Shown here in pieces: positions 1 through 7,552 of a stretch of 14,446 bases of DNA; position 1 is the first letter of the stretch; every line of letters begins with the position of its first letter. The notes under the pieces were generated by a model, which was not told the DNA's origin, did no database searches, and worked only from the letters and a program-made list of their open reading frames with translations. Where the stretch lies: assembly GCA_046757725.1 (NCBI GenBank), contig JBHHYU010000081.1, forward strand, positions 1-14,446, written 5' to 3'. A program made the position numbers and the translations under genes. The stretch comes from JBHHYU01 sp046757725 (lineage in GTDB: Bacteria > Desulfobacterota > Binatia > UBA9968).

Positions 1-1
1 T

Positions 2-52
2 CCGCAACCGGCAGCAGTAAGAGCCATGGAGCCGCTAGTAGAGGAAATTTAA
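2..52 (+). CDS. possible 3' end of a plus-strand gene
   Basis: From base 2 a plus-strand frame runs 16 codons to a TAA at 50-52. Its tail (PQPAAVRAMEPLVEEI) has an ordinary bacterial C-terminal composition. If real, the gene enters from outside the window and converges on the PII-like gene. The frame starting at base 1 is also open, to 189, but its translation looks less protein-like. The piece is too short to identify. Confidence 0.2.
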   Translation, partial: PQPAAVRAMEPLVEEI

Positions 53-89
53 GTCTTGATTTTGGCAATACTCTTATGTTTTCTATCGG

Positions 90-114
90 CAGCCTCCGCG
101 CTGCGGCGGGGCTG
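90..114. terminator. weak stem-loop in the left intergenic region
   Basis: Bases 90-95 (CAGCCT) pair with 109-114 (GGGCTG, including one G-U), and an inner 4-bp helix closes a 3-nt loop. It lies about 75 nt downstream of the PII-like stop. No T-run follows on either strand, so it is not a canonical intrinsic terminator. Apart from this and the possible plus-strand gene end, I see nothing clear in 1-189. Confidence 0.2.
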
Positions 115-189
115 AGCGTGTACAAAAATAGCAATAATATCCCCAAATTGCTCCCAACTCGCATCATTATTTTTTCCCATCTCAGGTAA

Positions 190-507
190 TCAGGTTACAC
201 CTTCCCCACGCTCGCCGGTTCTAATCCGGACCGCTGTGTCTACCTGATAGACGAAAATTTTACCATCTCCAATAGCGCCCGTTCGAGCATGCCTGACTAT
301 GCAGTCGATCACCATCTCAACCTGGGCGTCCGGCACAACGATCTCCAGCTTCGTCCTTTCCACGAGCTCGTGCGGGCCCCCACCTTTGGGATGTCCAAAA
401 CCCCGCACCCGAACCACAGTAACACCAGGCGCGGTCGGCAGTGCCGCCAGGGCATCCAAGACCCTATCTACCATCTCGTTACGAACATGGACCTTGATCT
501 CTTTCAT
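190..507 (-). CDS. PII-like signalling protein, short T-loop, linked to RND efflux
   Basis: A 105-residue member of the PII (GlnB/GlnK) superfamily. The B-loop signature TGAIGDGKIFV is at residues 77-87, the PII C-terminal motif VRIRTGE is near 93-99, and Lys53 sits in a TKLEIVV strand, so nucleotide binding is plausible. The T-loop is unusual: it is shortened, rich in Gly and Pro (GHPKGGGP), and lacks the uridylylated Tyr of classical PII, so control by GlnD is unlikely. It is the last gene after the metal efflux pump, matching the efflux-linked PII group called PII-NG. It may sense nucleotide or metal state for the pump, which is inference. An ATG at 516 abuts the Shine-Dalgarno sequence, so the ATG at 507 is preferred; the resulting MKEIKV start resembles PII proteins. 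Confidence 0.85.
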   Translation of the reverse strand: MKEIKVHVRNEMVDRVLDALAALPTAPGVTVVRVRGFGHPKGGGPHELVERTKLEIVVPDAQVEMVIDCIVRHARTGAIGDGKIFVYQVDTAVRIRTGERGEGVT

Positions 508-516
508 CGTGTTCAT

Positions 517-523
517 CCTCCTC
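517..523 (-). promoter_or_regulatory. ribosome binding site that decides the PII-like start
   Basis: Minus-strand GAGGAGG lies 9 nt before the ATG at 507 and immediately against the ATG at 516. The spacing makes the inner ATG the likely start. Confidence 0.7.
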
Positions 524-538
524 TATAAACTAACTCCC

Positions 539-3500
539 TTAGACCTCTACCTCTTCCCGAGGCTCAGCGAACCAACGATAGATGCTTGGCAATACAAAAA
601 GAGTAAGTAAAGTTGAGGTGACCAATCCCCCCACGACAACCGCTGCCAGCGGCCGCTGCACGTTAGAGCCGATATCATCAGCCAGCAGCAACGGAATCAG
701 GCCAAGGATTGCTACCGAAGCGGTCATGAGAACAGGGCGGAGACGATGTTCCGTTCCCGTGAGAACCGCCTCCATCATCCCCATCCCGCGCTCGCGAAGC
801 TGGTTGATATAAGAGACCAGCACCACACCGTTCAATACAGCCACCCCAAAGACTGCGATAAAGCCCACCGCCGCCGGCACAGACAGGTACAACCCTAAGA
901 TAAAAAGGCTGACGATACCCCCGATAACTGCAAAGGGAACGTTCAAAAAAATGAGAGTGGCGTACCGTACGCTCCCGAAGGCGGAAAAAAGCATGAGGAA
1001 GATGAGCGCCATGGTAATAGGAACCACGATGTAAAGCCGCTGCATGGCCCGCTGCTGGTTCTCAAACTGCCCGCCGTATTCCACGAAGTATCCAGGTGGC
1101 ACCTTGATGCTCTCATCAACCTTCGTGCGGATCTCATTGACGACGCTGCCCATATCCCGGCCACGCACGTTGAGCTGCACGAAGACCCTGCGACTGGCCT
1201 TGTTGCGAGAGATGAATTTCGGCCCCACAAACACATCCACGTCGGCCACTTGAGAAAGCGGGACGACCGCGCCGTTCCCGGTCCGAACGGGGAGCTGTCT
1301 TATTTGCTCGATCTGCCTGCGCTGATTTTTATCGAGCCGAACGAATATGTCGAACCGCCGAATCCCTTCGAACACCTGCCCGGCAGTGGAGCCGCCGATG
1401 CCTGTCTCCACCGCGCTCAAAAACTCATCCACAGAGACGCCGAGGCGGGCCAGCTCTTGCCGATGGGGCCTAATCAGAATCTGCGGCTTGCCGGCCTGCT
1501 GCTGCATGCGGACATCGACCGCTCCTCTCACTTCCTGGGCGACCCTTTGAACCTGCTCACCTATCGCTTCCAGTATATCCAAATCGCCACCGAAGATGCT
1601 GATCACCACCTGTGCCCTGATGCCGGTCAACAACTCGTCTGTGCGGAGCTGAATGGGCTGGGACATGTTATAGGCCAGTCCCGGCACCTCCTTCTGTAAC
1701 TTCGAAGCCATAGCCGACTGGAGTTCCTCGTAGCTCCGACCACCCTTCCACTGGTCCAGTGGCTTTAACGGGACAAACGCTTCCACCACGTTTACCGGTT
1801 CGGGATCCCCTCCCACCTCTGCACGCCCCACCCGACCATAGACGCCGGTCACCTCGGGAAACTCTTGCAGAGACTGCTGAATCCGCCTGGAGTAATCGAT
1901 GGCAGTGGAGAGGTTCCCCCCGGGCGGCAGTGTAGCCCGCACCAGCATCGTGCCCTCTCGGAGAACAGGCACGAACTCCGTTCCCAGCATGGGAAAGAGC
2001 GCCAGGCTACCAAGGAAAAAAATCACGGCTGCACCCAACGTCAACACAGGGTAGCGCACAGCGCGGCCAATCATCGGCCGATACAGCCGCTTGAGGAAGC
2101 GGACCAACCATGGCTCCCGGTGGGCGGACCTGGGGGAGAACGCCAAGCTCGATAGGACTGGGACCATCGTCAGGGCTAGAAGCAGTGCTCCCGCCAGCGC
2201 AAAAGAGATCGTGTAGGCCATCGGGGAGAACATCTTGCCTTCCACTCCCTGGAGGGTGAACAGAGGCAGAAAGACAATGATAATTATGCTTATGCCGAAG
2301 ACGACCGGGCGCGCCACTTCGAGTGTTGCCTCGCCTACAAGTCTTACTATTGAGACCTCTTCCCCCCTGCGCTCTTCCAATTGGCGGAAGATGTTTTCCA
2401 CCACGACTACAGCGCCGTCCACCATCATGCCGATGCCGATAGCCAGCCCCCCGAGACTCATGAGATTAGCGGAGATTCCCACATAGTTCATACCCATGAA
2501 GGCAATCAGCGCAGAAAGCGGAAGCGTAACAATGACAATCATGGTGGAACGAAGGTTTCCCAAGAAAAAGTAAAGAAGGATCAGCACCAGAACGGCCCCC
2601 TCCAGAAGGGCGTCCTTTACTGTGCTCACAGCCTTTTCCACCAGGCTGGCCTGGGAGTAATAGGGTAGCAGTTCCATACCCTCAGGAAGGGCCCGGTTAA
2701 CCTGGGCAACCTTCTCCCCTACCTTATCTAGGATTTCTTGGGTATTGGTGTTAATCAACTTCAGGACGAACCCCCCCACCGCCTCCTCACCGTTGGCAGT
2801 AAGAGCGCCTCGGCGGATTTCGGGGCCGTAGGTTACTTCCGCAATATCCTGGACATAGATGGGTATCCCGTTGTGCTGAGCTACAATAACCTTCTCGATG
2901 TCATCCAGGCCTCTTTTCCCAGACCGGACCCACCCGTAGCCCCGGATGATATACTCTTCCCCGCCACGTTCCAGGAACGATGCGCCTACGTTGCGGTTGT
3001 TCCTCACCAGAGCTCTGTTGATGTCCTCAACGCTAAGCCCCCGACTCAGGAGAGCATTCATATCGAGCTTGACTTGATACTGCCGCACGTAGCCACCGAT
3101 AGAAAGCACCTCCGTTACGCCCGGAACCGTGCGCAACATAGGCTTCACGATCCAGTCCTGGGCCTCGCGCAGTTGCATCAAAGAATGGTTCGCGCCATCC
3201 TTGTTCCGGAGGGTGTAAAGAAAGACATTGCCAAGGCCTGTTGTGATCGGCCCGAGCTCAGGTTCGCCCAGGCCCGGAGGAATCTCCCCTCGAGCCTTTG
3301 CCAATCGCTCCATCACCAGCCGCCGGGCGAAGTAGACGTCAGTGCCGTCCTTGAAGTACACCGTGACCCGGGACAGGCCGAAGATCGAGGTGCTTTGGAC
3401 CCGCTCCAATCTCGGGAGCCCATACATGGAGATCTCGATCGGGTAGCTGATCAGCGTTTCCACATCTACAGGCGAAAGTCCGGGGCTGACGGTAAAAACC

Positions 3501-3643
3501 TGGACCAGGCTTGGAGTCACGTCAGGAAAGGAGTCGATGGGAACCTTCCTGAAGGCCCAGTAACCTGCCATTGCCACCCCTGCGATAAAAACTAAAATCA
3601 GCAAACGGTTCTTGAGAGCCGTATCCACCAGCCGGTTGATCAT
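539..3643 (-). CDS. heavy-metal efflux RND pump, CzcA/CusA family
   Basis: A 1034-residue inner-membrane RND permease, full length for the HME family, which uses the proton gradient to export metal cations with an adaptor and an outer-membrane channel. It shows the N-terminal TM segment, the FPDVTP and VQVFT porter start, YPIE, the QPIQLRTDELLTG stretch typical of CzcA-like pumps, and a second TM block ending near 1020. In the TM4 relay, Asp409 and Glu416 are present (VDGAVVVVEN). The position of the first Asp of the CzcA DFG motif is Gly403, as in Cu/Ag pumps, which also lack that Asp. This mixture leaves the substrate open between divalent cations and Cu/Ag. The SD AAGGAAGGA overlaps the stop of the upstream adaptor gene, giving an 11-nt gap and likely coupled translation. 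Confidence 0.95.
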   Translation of the reverse strand: MINRLVDTALKNRLLILVFIAGVAMAGYWAFRKVPIDSFPDVTPSLVQVFTVSPGLSPVDVETLISYPIEISMYGLPRLERVQSTSIFGLSRVTVYFKDGTDVYFARRLVMERLAKARGEIPPGLGEPELGPITTGLGNVFLYTLRNKDGANHSLMQLREAQDWIVKPMLRTVPGVTEVLSIGGYVRQYQVKLDMNALLSRGLSVEDINRALVRNNRNVGASFLERGGEEYIIRGYGWVRSGKRGLDDIEKVIVAQHNGIPIYVQDIAEVTYGPEIRRGALTANGEEAVGGFVLKLINTNTQEILDKVGEKVAQVNRALPEGMELLPYYSQASLVEKAVSTVKDALLEGAVLVLILLYFFLGNLRSTMIVIVTLPLSALIAFMGMNYVGISANLMSLGGLAIGIGMMVDGAVVVVENIFRQLEERRGEEVSIVRLVGEATLEVARPVVFGISIIIIVFLPLFTLQGVEGKMFSPMAYTISFALAGALLLALTMVPVLSSLAFSPRSAHREPWLVRFLKRLYRPMIGRAVRYPVLTLGAAVIFFLGSLALFPMLGTEFVPVLREGTMLVRATLPPGGNLSTAIDYSRRIQQSLQEFPEVTGVYGRVGRAEVGGDPEPVNVVEAFVPLKPLDQWKGGRSYEELQSAMASKLQKEVPGLAYNMSQPIQLRTDELLTGIRAQVVISIFGGDLDILEAIGEQVQRVAQEVRGAVDVRMQQQAGKPQILIRPHRQELARLGVSVDEFLSAVETGIGGSTAGQVFEGIRRFDIFVRLDKNQRRQIEQIRQLPVRTGNGAVVPLSQVADVDVFVGPKFISRNKASRRVFVQLNVRGRDMGSVVNEIRTKVDESIKVPPGYFVEYGGQFENQQRAMQRLYIVVPITMALIFLMLFSAFGSVRYATLIFLNVPFAVIGGIVSLFILGLYLSVPAAVGFIAVFGVAVLNGVVLVSYINQLRERGMGMMEAVLTGTEHRLRPVLMTASVAILGLIPLLLADDIGSNVQRPLAAVVVGGLVTSTLLTLFVLPSIYRWFAEPREEVEV

Positions 3644-3654
3644 AAAGTCCTTCC

Positions 3655-4926
3655 TTAGTGTTCGTCAGCGCTGCGACTGCTGGCTGTCAGGGCCGATTTT
3701 AGAGAAAACGCGCCCCCTGTTACGATCCGGTCTCCCGGCTTTACTCCGGATACGATTTCTACCATCCCGTCGGACTCCGCACCCAGGATAACCGGAACCG
3801 GCTCAAAGCGACCCGCCTTTTTCCCGGGGACAAAAACGATTTTTTCCTTGCCGATAGTCTGCACCGCATCCACGGGTGCAAGAGCAGCATTCCCGCTTTG
3901 GCCGGTGTAGATGCGGGCATGGCCGAACACGCCGGCCCGGAGGACACGCCCTGGGTTCTTCACGACGGCGCGAGCCCGCAGGGTGCGTGTCTTTTTTTCC
4001 AGTTCTCGCGAGACCCAGTTGATCCTGCCGCGAAAAGTACGGCCCGGCAGGCTGTGCACGGTAAGCTCAATCTTTTGACCCACTTTGACAAGGGGGGCTT
4101 CACTCTCGAAGGCATCTACCATAATCCATACCCGGCTCGTGTCGACCACGAGAACCGGGGTCTCGCTCGGCTCTATAGTTTCGCCGGCAGCCAGCTCTCG
4201 GCGCTGTATCATTCCATCCATAGGGCTTCTAAGGTAATAATATGAGAGCGGCGTCTTACCTTCTGGCTGCACCTCTTCGATTTCTTCTCTCGACAATCCG
4301 TAAACACGCAGGGTTTCTCGGGCCGCTTCAAGGTTTGCCTGGGCCTCGCGGAAACGGGCCCTTGCCTCCAGCATGGAGGCCTCACTGGCAATATGTTTGG
4401 CATAAAGTATTTTCTCACGCTCGTAGTTGGCCCGTTCCGTTTCGAGACGGGCCCGCGTTGCCAGATATCGTGTTCGAGCCAGCCCCAACTGAACACTTTC
4501 CATAACCGCTACCACCTCTCCTCTCTTCACGATGTCACCCAGGTCCTTGGTCACCCGCACGACCTTCGCGGTAATAAGTGGACCCACTCTAGCAATCCGG
4601 TCCAGGTCAAAGGCAACGGTTGCTGGACGGGTGATCGTAGCACGGGCACTGCCCGCTTTGAGACGCCCCACCCGGATGCCCAGTCTTTCGATCTGTTCGG
4701 GCTTCAGGTGAACTTTCCCTTCGTTTGTCTTACCTGCATGGAGCGCTCCTTTTTCCTCGCGCTTTTGGTGAATTCCTGCCCCTTTACGCTCCTGGCGTTG
4801 GTTACTGGTGCGTGTTTCGGTGGCTGCACTGTCAACCGGAGCCGTGTACCACAGTGCGAGCGCTCCCGATAGGATTCCCGCCACGGCAGCTGAGACGATC
4901 GTTATTGTCTGTTTGGTATTCATCAT
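3655..4926 (-). CDS. RND periplasmic adaptor (membrane fusion protein), CzcB/CusB family
   Basis: A 423-residue adaptor linking the RND pump to the outer-membrane protein. An N-terminal TM/signal anchor (about residues 5-28) is followed by a charged low-complexity linker with a few His, then the lipoyl half-motif (GPLITAKVVRVTKDLGD), a long alpha-helical hairpin (about 150-215), the second lipoyl half (LRSPMDGMIQ), beta-barrel and membrane-proximal domains ending near VTGGAFSLKS. There is no obvious Met-rich CusB-like copper site, so the metal is not assigned. Two adjacent ATGs (4926, 4923) follow the SD GAGGTGG; the second has better spacing, a difference of one residue. It lies 35 nt downstream of the outer-membrane gene's position in reverse order: the adaptor is transcribed after that gene and before the pump. 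Confidence 0.93.
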   Translation of the reverse strand: MMNTKQTITIVSAAVAGILSGALALWYTAPVDSAATETRTSNQRQERKGAGIHQKREEKGALHAGKTNEGKVHLKPEQIERLGIRVGRLKAGSARATITRPATVAFDLDRIARVGPLITAKVVRVTKDLGDIVKRGEVVAVMESVQLGLARTRYLATRARLETERANYEREKILYAKHIASEASMLEARARFREAQANLEAARETLRVYGLSREEIEEVQPEGKTPLSYYYLRSPMDGMIQRRELAAGETIEPSETPVLVVDTSRVWIMVDAFESEAPLVKVGQKIELTVHSLPGRTFRGRINWVSRELEKKTRTLRARAVVKNPGRVLRAGVFGHARIYTGQSGNAALAPVDAVQTIGKEKIVFVPGKKAGRFEPVPVILGAESDGMVEIVSGVKPGDRIVTGGAFSLKSALTASSRSADEH

Positions 4927-4961
4927 CCACCTCTATATCGCCAGAGAATCACACTCTTTCT

Positions 4962-6203
4962 TTACAGATCACGTCCAACGGACCGCTCTAATGCGATGCG
5001 TGCCAGCCAATAGTTCCAGAGGGAATCGACGTAAGAAAATTGCGCGTTCACCAGGTCGTTCTCCACGACTACGACCCGGAGGAGATCTATCTTACCCTCC
5101 TGGTAGGCAGTCTCCATGAGCTGGAAGTTCTCTGCAGCCCGGTCCAGCACCTCTGTCTCAAAAACCTCGACCTCTGTTATAGCCGCCTCGTAGCTCCGCA
5201 AAGCGTCTCCTACCTCCTGACGAATGCGGAGCTCGATTCCCCGCTGTTCGCTTCGCACCTGGGCCTTGCGGCCACCCAGCTGGGTGAGCTCAGCCTGCTT
5301 TCGGTCAAATACTGGCAGAGGAAAACTCAGGCCGCCACCTACGATCGCGTCGCTCCCCTCTTCCTGACCGTAAAAGAACTGAAGGGTCGGGTTGGGGGCG
5401 ATCAGCCTGCGGGTAAGAGCGATCTCGGCCTCAACCCGCTTCTGCTCTATCGTTGCGGCCTGCAAGTCCGGCCGGTCTTTCAGAGCCAGGCTGAGCAAGC
5501 GGTCTAACTGGAAGGTCTCGGGTATCGCTGAAAGCTGGCCTATCAGCGAGGTCTGTCCCACAGGCTCTAAGCCTAGGAGCCGCTCCAGTTTTCGTAGAGC
5601 GTTGCTATAGTCCCGCCCAGCAACAATGGTGTCTTTGCGTGACTGTCCCAGTCGCACCTCAGCCACGTTGACCTCCATTTTGGGAATTTCCCCAGCCTGA
5701 AAGCGTATCTTTGCAACGTCCTGGAGGCGGCGATTCAAAGCCTCGACCTCCCGAAAAAGTTTCACCCGTCTTTTACGGTAAAGGGCCCGATAGAAGGCAT
5801 CCTTGACCTGCGCCAGGACAATTCGCTCTGTGTTTTTCACCTGCTGAGCCACCTTCTCGAGATTCTTCTTAGCTTCCTCAATTCTCTTTCCCCGCTGCCC
5901 TGCCACCTCGACCTCTTGAGAGAGCACGATGTCAAAATCTCTGGAACTGCCTGGGCCACCCAAATTACTCCGGCGTGCGGCGCTGCCGCCAATCTCCGGA
6001 TTGAACTGATTGGGATATTTGGCTCTTACCAGCCGCCCGCGTGCAATTTCCAATTCCTGACGAGCCGCCTTTAAATCCGGATTCTTTTCTCGCGCCAGAT
6101 CCAGGGCTTCCGCAAGGTTAACCGTTACTTGGCCAAAAACCGTACTCAGACCCACGCACAAGACGGAAACGGCAATAGTTGAAAAAAAAGCCGCTGTTTT
6201 CAT
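4962..6203 (-). CDS. outer-membrane efflux protein, TolC/CzcC family
   Basis: A 413-residue exported protein with a signal peptide (hydrophobic residues about 4-22, cleavage plausible after TVFG). Two homologous helical repeats follow: the first around VNLAEALDLAREKNPDLKAA, the second around LDRLLSLALKDRPDLQAAT. The body is rich in coiled-coil helix, with the usual GGGLSFPLPVFDR between-repeat strand. It forms the outer-membrane channel of the tripartite pump. No lipobox Cys is seen. The SD GGAGGTG lies 7 nt before the ATG. It is the first of the three efflux genes in transcription order, with 35 nt to the adaptor gene. Confidence 0.92.
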   Translation of the reverse strand: MKTAAFFSTIAVSVLCVGLSTVFGQVTVNLAEALDLAREKNPDLKAARQELEIARGRLVRAKYPNQFNPEIGGSAARRSNLGGPGSSRDFDIVLSQEVEVAGQRGKRIEEAKKNLEKVAQQVKNTERIVLAQVKDAFYRALYRKRRVKLFREVEALNRRLQDVAKIRFQAGEIPKMEVNVAEVRLGQSRKDTIVAGRDYSNALRKLERLLGLEPVGQTSLIGQLSAIPETFQLDRLLSLALKDRPDLQAATIEQKRVEAEIALTRRLIAPNPTLQFFYGQEEGSDAIVGGGLSFPLPVFDRKQAELTQLGGRKAQVRSEQRGIELRIRQEVGDALRSYEAAITEVEVFETEVLDRAAENFQLMETAYQEGKIDLLRVVVVENDLVNAQFSYVDSLWNYWLARIALERSVGRDL

Positions 6204-6285
6204 AGCTGCTTCACCTCCGGGCTGCTGGCAAATTGCAACCCTCTGTCAAAAAAGAACGAGGAATGAAAAGAAAGGAGAGTGTTGG

Positions 6286-6624
6286 TTAGATCCGGGGAGG
6301 ATGAGGAATAATCGCGGAAGAGAGTAAAAGTTCAGGAGAGCGAAGGGGTACTGTGAAAACGGAGGGAATAAGTTGGCAAGGTAGCTGTATTACGGTCGCC
6401 GTGAAAGGAGCATGAGAGTGGTAACAGCCGTGCTCGTCTTTGTGATCCTCTAAAGGAAGCGGTATGGCTAAAGGAGGAAAAGGTTCATGATCCGTACGTG
6501 ATACACTCCCTATTTGCCGCCCATTTTCCGTACCACTACCAAAAGAGTCCGGCTCCACCCTACCATGAAAGGAAAAGAGGAAACCAAAGAGAACAAGCCA
6601 GTTTATAAAGAGTCTCAAGTTCAC
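6286..6624 (-). CDS. small exported His/Cys-containing protein preceding the efflux operon
   Basis: A 112-residue protein of unrecognised family. An N-terminal hydrophobic stretch (residues 4-18) looks like a signal peptide or anchor. Around residues 61-71 is a cluster H-K-D-E-H-G-C-Y-H-S-H, with another Cys at 83, a plausible metal-binding patch. Short His/Cys-bearing exported proteins often precede czcCBA-type operons (CzcI-like in position), so a periplasmic metal-sensing or chaperone role is possible, but this is inference from position and composition only. The start is GTG with a weak SD. It lies 82 nt upstream of the outer-membrane gene and 50 nt downstream of the membrane protein gene. 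Confidence 0.6.
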   Translation of the reverse strand: MNLRLFINWLVLFGFLFSFHGRVEPDSFGSGTENGRQIGSVSRTDHEPFPPLAIPLPLEDHKDEHGCYHSHAPFTATVIQLPCQLIPSVFTVPLRSPELLLSSAIIPHPPRI

Positions 6625-6674
6625 TGTGCTTCTTTGTATACAGCCGGCTGGTTAAAGTCAACCAGGACTCACAT

Positions 6675-7112
6675 CTAGAGTGTTGGAGACCCGAAGCCAC
6701 GGCGCATGAATATTACCACCAGTGGTGGGAGGAATAGCCATTGAAGGACCGGGGTCAACCCCAGTTGAACGACCGGAATAACCGGCATAAGGCTAGAATA
6801 TTCCCAAAGGTTTCTGTAGTGAACTGCCGTATATTCGCTCCCAACGGCCAGCACGAGGGCAACACCAACGAACGACCACAGATATTTCACCTTCCGTATC
6901 ACAAACCAGTACCGATCCCTGTATATCGCACTTAAAACCCAATAGGCTGTCAGAGTCATTAATCCGTCCACAAGAGAACAAAACAAGAGACATCCTCCAA
7001 GCAAGAATTGTGAGGCTTGCTGTTCAAAAACGAAGAGCGGCGCCTGGACGGCCTCCCACAGGAGATTCAGCAAGAAGGCATACATGAGCAAGTAAAATTC
7101 CGGCAGCCTCAT
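6675..7112 (-). CDS. unassigned polytopic membrane protein with NLLWE motif
   Basis: A 145-residue protein with four or five predicted TM segments (about residues 5-30, 37-60, 73-92, 108-135). It opens with a conserved-looking N-L-L-W-E-x-x-Q-x-P-L motif, and further Trp, Tyr and acidic residues lie near membrane edges (SEYTAVHYRNLWEY). I recognise the general pattern of an uncharacterised membrane family but no function. Its ATG overlaps the TGA of the upstream cytochrome c gene (ATGA), so translation is probably coupled. That suggests the two act together, perhaps anchoring or passing electrons to the periplasmic cytochrome. Confidence 0.7.
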   Translation of the reverse strand: MRLPEFYLLMYAFLLNLLWEAVQAPLFVFEQQASQFLLGGCLLFCSLVDGLMTLTAYWVLSAIYRDRYWFVIRKVKYLWSFVGVALVLAVGSEYTAVHYRNLWEYSSLMPVIPVVQLGLTPVLQWLFLPPLVVIFMRRGFGSPTL

Positions 7113-7537
7113 CGCCTCGGCTTGCTCTTGTCGATGGCCTCCTGGTACCTTTGCGAGATATCCGCCTGGCTCGCTCGTTGCTCAGCGGTCCACCAGGTCT
7201 TGATGAGGAGCAAGATTGCCTCTACGTCTTCGTCCGTAAGATAATTAAACGCTGGCATAACGCTAAATCCCGGCCCCGGTTTGCCCTGGAGAATCCACTC
7301 CTTGAGCTGCGGGTCAGGATGATGCCATGTATGCCCATTGTTATTGTGGGGATGGGCTCTGCCGATACTCCCTTTGCCGTCCTGGTCTCCGTGGCATGGC
7401 TGGCAGGATGTGGCGTACACTTTGGCTCCCCTCGCCAGCCTGTCAGGTGACCCCACCTGCCCGTAAGCCCTTCCAGCCCAAACACAAACCACGGCCATGG
7501 CCGTTATGGCAGCCCACTTAACAGCTATTTTGCGCAT
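7109..7537 (-). CDS. small exported c-type cytochrome, class I-like
   Basis: A 142-residue protein with a signal peptide (about 1-26, ending AYG-Q). The heme c site is C45-Q-P-C48-H49, and M94 in VMPAF is the likely distal ligand. The spacing and the GDxDGKG segment after the heme site match mono-heme cytochromes c. Between them lies a His/Asn-rich stretch (HPHNNNGHTWHH), which could bind copper or be a surface loop. It is probably periplasmic and carries electrons. The SD GAGGAGG overlaps the stop of the CopD-like gene, and the 3' end overlaps the next gene by 4 nt, so the three genes form one translational unit. Confidence 0.88.
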   Translation of the reverse strand: MRKIAVKWAAITAMAVVCVWAGRAYGQVGSPDRLARGAKVYATSCQPCHGDQDGKGSIGRAHPHNNNGHTWHHPDPQLKEWILQGKPGPGFSVMPAFNYLTDEDVEAILLLIKTWWTAEQRASQADISQRYQEAIDKSKPRR

Positions 7538-7552
7538 AGGCCAGTATCCTCC

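Noticed and set aside
1..189. Plus-strand frame open from base 1 to 189 as a gene end.
   Set aside because: The translation has no recognisable features, and a competing frame ending at 52 looks more protein-like. Evidence is too weak to call.
2738..3595. A 285-codon plus-strand open frame.
   Set aside because: It is a shadow of the RND pump gene on the opposite strand, with no SD and no recognisable motifs.
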